Source: Parascedosporium putredinis (lineage: Eukaryota; Ascomycota; Sordariomycetes; Microascales; Microascaceae). From it: a stretch of 64,000 bases of DNA. Of the stretch, positions 55,423 to 64,000 are shown one piece after another; positions within the stretch are counted from its first letter, which is position 1, and every line of letters starts with the position of its first letter. Below the pieces are notes generated by a model, which was not told the DNA's origin, ran no database searches, and saw only the letters and a list, made by a program, of their open reading frames with translations. The stretch lies in assembly GCA_949357655.1 (NCBI GenBank), contig CASHTG010000005.1:62001-126000 (forward strand). The letters are read 5' to 3'. The position numbers and the translations under genes were made by a program.

Positions 55423-58400
55423 ATGGTTCGTCTCCGAGAGATCCCGCGGACCGCCGCGTTCGCTTGGTCTCCCGGGACATCGAAACCTCTCCTAGTCACC
55501 GGAACTCGGGCTGGAGCTGTTGATGACGATTTCTCTGACGAGACCAAGCTCGAGCTCTGGGACCTGACCTTGATAATCAGGACCAGGGTCTAGAACTTCA
55601 GCCTCTTGTCAGCATCAACACGGATTCGAGGTATGAGCTTTACCTCCGCTCCCAATCGACATCGGCCTGCTACTAGTCTGGCCACATCTGCCCTATACTG
55701 ACGCACCTCGGTTGTAGCTTCTACGATATCGCCTGGGGACCCCTGACGAAGATCACCCCAGAGGTATTATCGCAGGTGCCCTTGAGAATGGGTCGCTCGA
55801 TTTGTGGGATGCCCAGAAGCTTGCTGAAGGCGCTTCAGATGCGCTCATCTCGCGGACCACCAAGCATAGTGGACCCGTCAAGGCGCTGCAGTTCAACCCC
55901 TGAAGCCCAACATTCTCGCAACTGCTGGCGCAAAAGGCGAAATTTTTGTCTTTGACGTCAATGACCCGTCTACTCCCTTCCGCCTCGGTACCGCCGCGGC
56001 CCGTGCAGACGATATTGAGTGCTTGGCCTGGAATAGGAAGGTGTCGCACATTCTTGCTACCGGAGGGGCCGGTGGTTTTGTGACTGTGTGGGATCTGAAG
56101 ACGAAGAAGCCCTCGCTCACTCTGAACAACAACCGTAAGGCCGTGAGTGCTATTGCGTGGGACCCCAACAACTCGACGAAGCTCTTGACCTCCACCCCTG
56201 ATGATAGCACGCCCGTCATTTTCCTCTGGGACCTTCGCAACTCCAACGCCCCCGAGCGTGTCCTCCAAGGACACGAACAAGGTGTACTCTCTCTCTCGTG
56301 GTGTCAGCAGGACAGCACTATCCTTCTCTCTTGCGGCAAGGATAATAAGGCTATTGTTTGGAACCCTCAGACCGGCGAACGTTATGGCGAGTTCCCCGAG
56401 GTCACCAACTGGACCTTCTCAACTAGGTTCAACCCGCACAACCCTAACCTCGTTGCCACCGCTAGTTTCGACGGGAAGATCACAATCCAGACATTGCAAA
56501 ACACGAACCCATCCACCTCGCAAGCTGCAGCGCAAAACTCTCTGGATGGAGAGGACTTCTTTACTAGTGCGCAGACCCAACCCCAGGACAACTTCTTCTC
56601 ACTACCCAAGGCACCTAAGTGGGCTGAGCGCCCCATCGGCGCTTCCTTCGGTTTTGGCGGTAAACTTGTAATTTTCAAAAGGTCGAATCTGGAGGAAAGA
56701 GATCATCCAAAGTTACCATCACCCAGTTTTCTGCGGACTCCGAAGTGAGCGATGCAAGTGCCAAGTTTGAAGAGACCCTGAACTCGGGTGACCTCACAAC
56801 TATCTTTGAGTCGAGGATCGATGAAGCTGGGACGGACTCAGAGAAGGCCGACTGGAAGGCTATGCAAACCTTGGCGACTGAGAATGCCCGGCAGAAGATT
56901 GTTGAGCAGCTCGGCTTCAAGTCGGAAGAGGTCACTAATGGTGTATCTACCAAGTCGGCAGAGAAGACTGATGAGGGTGCCCCTGATGCCGAAGGCGAAA
57001 CCGAGGGCGATGACGACTTCTTCTCCAAGGGAGCGGCGGATAATGGTCCCTTCCAAATTCTTGGAGATGAGGACAGCGAGGTAGATCAGGAAATTACCAA
57101 AGCTGTTATGCTTGGCAACTTTGCCAAGGCTGCCGACCTCTGCCTCAAAGAAGACCGGATGGCCGATGCGTTCTTGATTGCTAATTGTGGTGGTCAGGAT
57201 CTTGTTGACAAGGTCCAGACAGCCTATATCGCAAGCAAGAAGGGCGCCCCTAGCTATGTTCGGCTTTTAGGCTCAGTCATCACCAAGGACCTCTGGGATG
57301 TCGTCAACAACGCCGATCTCTCCAACTGGAAGGAGGCCATGGCTGTCCTCTGCACGTTTTCTAGCCCCGATGACTTCCCCAACCTCTGTGAAGCCCTCGG
57401 TGACCGCATCGTGGGCCAGGGAGCCAGGGAGGATGCCTCGTTCTGCTACCTTGTTGGATCCAAGCTCGACAAGGTGGTTCCGATTTGGGTCTCTGTGTTA
57501 GAGGAAGCGGAAAAGGCTGGTCTTGGTGAATCAAAGGGCGGATCCTCATTCTCGGTCCATGCAAAAACCCTCCAGGACTTCATCGAAAAGGTCACTGTGT
57601 TCCGTCACGTGTCCAAGTTCCAGGACAAGGATACCGGTGCCACGTCTGAGTGGAAGCTAGCTGCGTTGTATGACAAGTACATCGAGTATGCAGACATTGT
57701 TGCCGCCCACGGGCAGCTCACCACGGCGCAGAAGTATCTTGATCTTCTGCCCGCGGAGTATCCTGCGGCGGAGATTGCGAGGAACCGCGTCCGTCTTGCA
57801 ACCAAGAAGGCGGCTCCCCAACCTGCAGCGAAGCAGGCTACTAGTCGCGCGCCATCTAGAGTGCAGCCGGCTTTCGGATACCAACCGCCTCAGCCTATGC
57901 AGCCCGCTAACCCTGTAGCCCCCGACTGCTGCTGCCAATCCCTATGCTCCCCCAGCGCAACAACGCCATACGCACCTCAGGCTGCGGCGTCTCCGTATGC
58001 CCCCAGAACGTGGCGTCTCCGTATGCCCCGCCTGCTCCGGCCGGATATCAACCTCCGGCCGCGCAGCCAGCCTTTGGCGCACCCGTTGGTTACGGACCGC
58101 CTCCCACCAATTTTGGGGCTCCCCGCGGAACACCACTCCTTCGAGACCCCCGCCACCCCAAAACAAGGGTACTGAAAACTGGAATGACATTCCTTTCGTG
58201 ACAAAGGCCCCCCTCGAAGGAACACTCCTAGCGTTGCTCCCGTTACTGCTCCTTTTGGCGCACAGGCTGGTCTTCCAGGACCCCCGCAGGCAGGAGGCTC
58301 GTTTAGCCGTACTGGGGCCACTCCTCCTCCGCCACCACCCAAGGCGTCCGGTCCCCCTCGTGTTACCTCCCCTCTAGCTGCGGCTGTTCCATTCGGCCAA

Positions 58401-59266
58401 CAGCCACCGCGCCCGCCTTCGACGGCGGCCAATACCTATGCGCCACCACCTCCCCAGGCAGGCGCTCTTCCTACGCCGAACCAGCCCATTGTTCCGAGGG
58501 TCTCGTCGCCTTATAGTGTTTCTCCAGCCGGGCCGCCACCCTCTAACAAGTATGCGCCTGCGCCAGCGCCGAGTCATCAGGCCCAGGCGCCCCAGCTGAG
58601 CCAACCGCCTCCCGTTAATCCTTACGGAGCGCCCCTGGCCAGCCAGGCCCTCCCAAGAATCCGTACGCCCCGGCCGGCTTCTCTGCTCCGCCGGAGCAGC
58701 AGACCCGACCTCCTGTAGGGCCTCCTCCCTCCTCGCGACCTCCTGTGGGCCCTCCCCCATCCTCTGGTCCCCCACATGCCGCGCGACCTCCTCCTGCCGC
58801 TCAAACTCCTCCACCGGCTGCCGCGCCACCCAGGGCCAGGCACCCTCCCGGCGATAGGTCACACATTCCCGCCAATGCCCAGAGATTGGTAGACATTCTC
58901 ACTCGTGACATGCAACGTGTGGCGGCACGGGCTCCCGCAAACTTTGCTCCACAGGTGAAGGACACCCAAAAGCGTCTAGGGCTGCTCTTTGACCACCTCA
59001 ACAACGACGAGCTCGTGAAGCAGGACACAATTGAACAACTCTCGGAGCTCGCAGGAGCGATCGAGTCGAGGAGCTATGACGCCGCCTCGAGCATTCAGGT
59101 CAACATTCAAACTACCAAGACTGAGGAATGTGGAAACTGGATGGTATGTAACGTCTAATTCTTCTTCTGTTTTCCCTGGACCGTTCTAGCTATGTGGAGA
59201 CTAACACGCGTGCTCTAGGTTGGTATCAAGCGACTTATTATGATGAGCAAGAATACACCGGAATGA
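55423..59266 (+). CDS. SEC31: COPII outer coat protein Sec31
   Basis: Forms the outer cage of ER-to-Golgi vesicles with Sec13. Exons: 55423-55630, 55718-59143 and 59219-59266, with GTATGA...TAG and GTATGT...CTAG introns. The N-terminus VRLREIPRTAAFAWSP is followed by the WD40 propeller (SFYDIAWG, LENGSLDLWDA, HSGPVKALQFNP, ILATGGAGGFVTVWDLK, GEFPEVTNWTFSTRFNPHNP), the alpha-solenoid (ITKAVMLGNFAKAADLCL, AVLCTFSSPDDFPNLCEALG), a Pro-rich linker (about 57,880-58,850) and the C-terminal helical domain (QRLVDILTRDMQRV, DHLNNDELVKQDT). Bases are missing near 55574, 55743, 55900 and 56688, with more in the Pro-rich part that I could not place exactly. Length is about 1,230 residues after correction. 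Confidence 0.93.
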
Positions 59267-59882
59267 GGGGTGGCGGGTGCCCTATCCCGTGCGCATACTA
59301 GAGCTCCGGTATGAACTACCGTGAAATATCCAGCCCGACTTAATGATGTACACTTGGAACCTTGATAGGTGGTTTGTCTTTCCAGTTAGAAACAAAAATC
59401 GGGGGCGGTGATCTTTGGGGTTGCCAGCAGCTCCAGAGTCGCTGTTGCTGCTGCGTCGTAGTTTTTCGTCTCACGAATAAAATGAGTTAACGTCGTTGAT
59501 TGATAATTTTTATCATACTTTCCCTACCTAGAGCTCATCTCCTCCCGGGAAAGTCCATAAACTCTGTTAGACGAAAGAGATGACTTTAGGGGTGAATATC
59601 TTGAACCGTAGCTCTCCAGTTATGCTGGACGCTTTTTGTCGTTTGTGTGTGGCGTTCAAACGTATGACGATGACTAATCACATGACATCTTGCACCACGC
59701 AGCCACGTTTGCTGGTCAAGATTCTTGGGAAGCTTCTCAATTCTGGCATCCGGCATAAGATACCGTCAGGGTTTTTTCTGTTCTTTAATAATCTTCCGCG
59801 CAAAGAATCATATTCATAATTTTCCAACGGGAAACAAGCCGACGAGGTATCTTTGGGACCAGTTTTTTATTGCAGAACAAAC
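59267..59882. other. Intergenic between SEC31 and GET2
   Basis: About 620 bp holding the SEC31 3' region and GET2 promoter. It is AT-rich at 59,480-59,525. No gene recognised. Confidence 0.4.
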
Positions 59883-60934
59883 ATGGCGGACAACGGCCTC
59901 AGCGCTGAGGATGCGGCCTCGCAGCGGGCGGCGGAGCAAGCCAGACTCAGAAAAGAGCGTCGAGAGGCCAAGATTCGTGCTGGAGGTTCTGCGAGGCTCA
60001 ACAGGATTACAGGTCTTGGAGGTGGCGTTGAAAAGGGTGAGTTTTACCTTTGTGTCCTGGAAGGGCTCGGTCCCGCTTGACCTTTGGATGCTCAAGCGGC
60101 GTGACAAAAGGAGAAGTAGCTTGCTAAACATAGACGTCTTTTCTCTCTTCTCCAGACGCCCCCATTGCGCCCCAAGCTCCTTCTAGGCCAACTATACTCC
60201 CCGGTGGCGAGGAGAAGGCAAGCCTCCAGCGGGCGGTCATGCTGATCCCGAAGAAGTCGACATTTCTCAACACTATTACGAGCCCCCGCGAACATCCCGA
60301 ATACCCCCGGTATGGATACTATCTCTCAGGAAGACCTCACGCGACTCATGCTCGGCATCGACCGCCCCGGCGAAGGCACCGAGTCCCCTCCGGACCCCCT
60401 GGGGTGCTCCCCTAGCGATCCCTTCGCAGCCATGATGCAACAGATGCTTGCTGGCGGTGGGCTCAACGGCGCCGGTAACCCGTTTGCGCAGATGGCCCCC
60501 GGCATGCAGCCGGCTCCCGCCCAACCTGCCTCCAAGGCATCGTCCATCTGGCGTATCCTCCACGCTCTCTTTGCCATCTCCCTCGGCCTATATGTTGCGC
60601 TCTCAACGCCGTTCCGGGGCACAAAGGAAGAGCGAGAGCTTATCGTAGCGGACGCCGTCTCGGAGGAGTCCAAGCGCTTCTTCTGGATCTTTGCAAGCGT
60701 CGAGGCTATGCTTCTTACTACCCGATTCTTCGTGGATGGCGGCCGCTATACACCAACCGGTATCCTCGGAATGGTGATGGGCTTCCTACCCCCAAGACGG
60801 CGGGATATATTGGGACCGTGATGAGGTATGGGCAAATCTTTATGACTGTTCGGGCGGACCTGCTGGTTTGTGTATTCGTGCTGGGAGTAGCGACGCTGTG
60901 GAGGAGGTTTGAGGCGGGTGCGATTCAAATCTAG
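59883..60934 (+). CDS. GET2: GET complex subunit Get2 (tail-anchored protein receptor)
   Basis: ER membrane receptor that, with Get1, takes tail-anchored proteins from the Get3 ATPase. Exon 1 runs 59883-60036 and exon 2 60156-60934, with a GTGAGT...CCAG intron. The N-terminus has the Get3-contact basic helix (ARLRKERREAKIRAGGSARL) followed by NRITGLGG, the family signature. A long Pro-rich linker follows with DPEEVDISQHYY, then three hydrophobic segments at WRILHALFAISLGLYVAL, FFWIFASVEAMLLTTRFF and the C-terminal DLLVCVFVLGVATLWRR. Bases are missing near 60218, 60310 and 60794. Corrected length is 311 residues. The first ATG fits; no other in-frame start exists nearby. Confidence 0.87.
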
Positions 60935-61333
60935 CTCTTTCATTATTCGAAGAAGTGGTTGGTGGTTATTAATGATGTGATGCGCATGTACACTAGACTG
61001 CATCCTATGAATAGAAATCACGGTGTTTCAAAGGTTCCAAGTTAAAATTGGCGTCTTAGTCGGTAGATCACCCCTAGGACTTTCACCGGCGATCTTGAAT
61101 CTATAGAACTGGACTTCGAGGCCCTTAAGAGTATATACACATTTAAGCTTCTCGACGACGAGCCAAACATAGGTGGTGGGACACATGATTTTAGCACCGT
61201 GTTGAAGAATGATGCCATCTTCTCCCCATCATCCTCCACAAAAAAGCAAGATATAAATATACACAGCGAGAAGGAGGGAGGTATTATAAAGGGCGCGTGG
61301 CTTCGAGACAAAGGGAGAAAGCCCTACGAAAGC
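60935..61333. other. Shared 3' region, GET2 / TMEM135-like gene
   Basis: About 400 bp between convergent stop codons. No gene; contains AT-rich stretches near 61,130 and 61,250. Confidence 0.4.
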
Positions 61334-63109
61334 TTACTTTTGCATAACCTTGGCGAGCAACTTTCCGAGAACACCTCTCACTTTAGTCTTGTCCTCCGCG
61401 GCCGCGGTGAAGAGCAGGGCCGCGCTGGTCGCAAAGGCAAGGGTCTCCTTCCACTGGTCCTCGCGGGCGTATTTCCTGGGGAAGAAGGAAGCGAGGGCGC
61501 GGGGGCGACGAAGAGGGCGAGCTCGGGCCTGCGGCGGGGACCTCGAGGAGGATGCTCCAGCCGCAGAGGAAACAGCCGGCGGCGACGCAGCGGCCGCCGT
61601 CCATGGCGTCGCGGGCGGCGAGGTGGGTGCCGAGGAGGGCGGGGCCGACGCGGGTACGGGCGAGACAGACGCCGTAGTAGAAGAGGGCGATGAAGGAGCC
61701 GAGGAAGGCGGAGGAGCGGAGGGCGTCGAGCAAGGCGCGCTTGAGGCCGCGGGCAGAAGGGCGGCGGAGCTGGAGGGCGAGGTTGAGGGGTAGGTAGGTG
61801 GCGGCGGACCAGGCAAAGGAGCGGAAGAAGCGGCTGAGGGCGTGGCGCTCGCACGAGGGCCCGCAGCCCATGTGGACGAGCTCGCAGGGGAACGGGACGG
61901 TCTTGGCGGGGTCGCCCCACGCGATGGGGAGGTGAAAGTCGGCGCACATGGAGCCGAGGAGGTCGGCGCAGCCCGTGTCTTGGCCGTAGCGGAGGCGGCC
62001 CTGCTTGCACAGGCGGAGGGCCTCGATGAGGCGGTCGTCGACAGCGGCGGCGGAGGAGATCCATTTCCTGTAGGTGCGGGGAGCTGGGAGGGGTAGTAGA
62101 ACCAGGACCACATGATGACGGCGCACGAGAGGGAGAAGACGGTGGGGTCGGCGATGTTGCGGACAAAGGTGTCTAGTTTGGAGCGCTTGGAGGGTGTTGA
62201 GGAGGAAGAGGAGGAGGAGGAGAAGGAGGACCACAGCTCCCGCACGACTAGGTCGAGGGCCCGGGTGACGGCGAAGAGGGTGAGGTCTAACGTGCGGCCG
62301 GCGTGGTGGATGGTCTTGGCTTCGACGCCCGGGGGAACTCGGATCGCACGGGGATGGTCTCGGTATAGGCTTGGTTCTCGCGAGATTGGAGGACGTGGAG
62401 GCTGAGCGCGGCGGCGAAGAATGTGGAGAGTAACCTCGCGAGCCTGTTGGGATAGCAGCTGGTTAGCAAGGGAGAAGTGGCGGGGATTTGAGTAGCCTCG
62501 CATGCGAAAGGGGGCTTACTTGGTAAGGGCGAGGCCGACGAGGGCCGACCCGAAGAGCTTCTGAAGTAGTCTCCTAACCGGTACCTAGAAGAATGGCGGT
62601 TTTGTTAGTGCTGGCTTCACAGATGGTTGACAGACGTCCGCCCACTCGAGGGAAACGGGCGAGTGTGACATTGGCGAAGCTGCTGGAGGCGTCTACGCCT
62701 GGCACCCTCCCACATTACCCCTCGAGTCACTCGCATTCCACACATCCCCTCTTTGCACATACCTCGAGTAGCGTGCTCCCGCCCGCAAGCGCGGCGCAAA
62801 ACGCGGGAAACCGGTTCCAGCCAAGACCCGACGCCAGGGTCCTGCGCAGCGACGCGAGGAGCCGCTCCTCGCCCTGGCCCTGGCCTTCGTCGCCCTCGCC
62901 ATCTGCCCCTTGCTTCCTCCTACTTTTGGCGGCGCGCCGTTTCGCGGAAATATACCTGGCTAGGAGGGTAACGATGCGGGGGCCGACGGCGGAGGCGTAG
63001 CCGAGCAGGAAGGCGCGTAGGGCGGGGCGCAATATGGGGGTACGGCGTGGAGGGAGAGTCGGTGGTTCGTGGACGAGGGTCGCCCGGAGGCGAGAGCCGA
63101 AGGAGACAT
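61334..63109 (-). CDS. TMEM135-like multi-span membrane protein
   Basis: Three exons, 62763-63109, 62520-62584 and 61334-62443, with GT...AG introns. The N-terminal part has FLLGYASAVGPRIVTLLARY and FCAALAGGSTLLE, then VPVRRLLQKLFGSALVGLAL and LDLTLFAVTRALDLVVRELW, DPTVFSLSCAVIMWSWFYYP, the Cys-rich segment PFPCELVHMGCGPSCERHAL, FRSFAWSAATYLPLNL, LGSFIALFYYGVCLARTR and a final FPRKYAREDQWKETLAFATS. The Cys-rich segment and repeated short membrane segments are typical of TMEM135 relatives, linked in animals to peroxisomes and mitochondria. Bases are missing near 63036, 62332, 62085, 61555 and 61505. Corrected length is about 508 residues. The start at 63109 (MSPSALASG) needs the first correction; function in fungi is not settled. 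Confidence 0.85.
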
Positions 63110-64000
63110 GATGGGAGAAAGGAGTGTCGGAGGAAGGAGGGGGAGGGAAATAAAAGGTTGCGATTCGAGATCGAGCGCCAGTGACCGTCGGCGCGGAGCG
63201 ATCGCCTCTGGTATGACGACGCGTTGAGAGAGGCTAGCGTCGCACGGCAGCGGCAGCGTAGCCCTCGGTGCCGCAAGATTGAAAAAAGGAAAAGAAAATT
63301 GTGTAGAGTCGAAGATGGGAGTTTTGTGAAGGAATTGGTGCCTCCCGGGGCGGACCAAAGGGGGCAATGAGCTGAGGGAGTGAAGCTGAAGTTGGATCGA
63401 ATTGGTAAATTAAGCTCGGATCTCCCTTTTCTGGTTCCTCTCTTTTCGATGATGTCAACGCGCGGCTCCCCAGATTTTTTTCTTTTGCGGGTTAATGACA
63501 AGCCACCACTCCAATTCCAGCCAAGCACATGCCAAAATTTTTAACAAGACAGCTTGAGCTTAGGGACCTTGTCGATATCGTGGCGTCAACTTGCGCTTGA
63601 CAATAATCGTGCCAAATCGTAAACCCCAAAGAAATAATTGAATAAACAGAAGCGAGGTGCCAGATCGGATTACCCAAGGAAATTAGATTCCATAGAATCT
63701 GAGATGTGTGTTTGACGAGGAGGTATCACGACTGTGAGAGAGGCGTTCAGAATAAACCAAGTCTGGTCGCCTAATAGAACTTTAGAGTTCCGGTCGGGGT
63801 TCTGCTACTCGGCCCTCTCGATTCCGTCTTCTTTCCGTTTTGCAATCTTGCAGCAGGGTTAACCGGATGGTAAAATCAGTCTTCGCTTATAGCCACTTGA
63901 TGCATACAGATTCCGCAGCTCGAGATCATTGGGTACGAGACAGGAATGGGAGAGACAACCCGAAAAGAGGGGGAGGTGGCGCGTATGTCTCCCGCAGACT
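63110..64000. other. Right-end flank, promoter of TMEM135-like gene
   Basis: About 890 bp to the window edge. Minus-strand open frames continue upstream of the gene but have no family likeness. Nothing else recognised. Confidence 0.4.

Noticed and set aside
55095..55547. 150-codon minus-strand open frame
   Set aside because: Antisense to SEC31 exon 1; no family likeness.
61350..61793. 147-codon plus-strand open frame rich in Glu, Gly and Ala
   Set aside because: Antisense shadow of the GC-rich TMEM135-like coding region.
2081..63109. Reading the frameshifted genes as pseudogenes or as programmed frameshifting
   Set aside because: Breaks occur in many unrelated essential genes, almost all are one missing base in short homopolymers, and no conserved slippery site plus structure is shared.

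Overview
This window is nuclear DNA from a filamentous ascomycete (Pezizomycotina). A Sordariomycete is the likeliest class, but that rests on general resemblance of the proteins and not on a search. Supporting features are short spliceosomal introns (about 60-250 nt, mostly GT...AG with an upstream CTNAC-like branch site), 1-4 coding exons per gene, no operons, fungal-type genes (mL61, Gep3-type GTPase, Get2, Ypi1, PL26 rhamnogalacturonan lyase), and intergenic spacers from a few hundred bases to several kb. I recognise 24 protein-coding genes, and no tRNA, rRNA, transposon, CRISPR array or secondary-metabolite cluster.

Layout. 1-8.6 kb, all minus strand: DODA-type ring-opening dioxygenase (cut by the left edge), mitochondrial FAD glycerol-3-phosphate dehydrogenase (GUT2), peptidyl-tRNA hydrolase 2, nicotinamide riboside kinase. 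9.6-18.2 kb: His-rich urease accessory GTPase UreG (+), then the ribosome-biogenesis pair TSR1 (-)/UTP7 (+) sharing one promoter, alpha-SNAP (-) and a GatC-like mitochondrial amidotransferase subunit (+). 18.5-27.9 kb: a DUF726/TMCO4-like protein with RGG boxes (-), PP1 regulator YPI1 (+), a DENN-domain protein with a C1-like zinc finger (-). 27.9-35.3 kb: a 7.4-kb stretch with no gene I can support. 35.3-43 kb: Gep3-type mitochondrial GTPase (-), mitoribosomal mL61 (+), a HECT ubiquitin ligase (-). 43-46 kb: another gene-poor stretch. 46-51 kb: compact run of eS10 (-), SDE2 (+), COX12 (-), an NDUFA4/MLRQ-like subunit (+) and an RRM protein (-). 51.4-63.1 kb: PL26 lyase (-), COPII coat SEC31 (+), GET2 (+), TMEM135-like membrane protein (-).

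The genes are ordinary housekeeping functions (ribosome assembly, early secretion, mitochondrial translation and respiration) with no obvious common pathway. The most striking property is technical: 16 of the 24 genes need single-base corrections (about 39 in all, almost all one missing base, mostly in short G or C runs) to give full-length conserved proteins. When corrected, protein lengths close exactly in frame and match the families. The sequence therefore looks like an unpolished long-read assembly, and these genes should not be read as pseudogenes. I did not find a convincing new biological system. The best biological leads are the DUF726 protein with a replaced nucleophile and RGG boxes, a GC-AG intron bounded by 8-bp direct repeats in alpha-SNAP, a stop-free 63-nt intron in the HECT gene, and several shared promoters or terminators.
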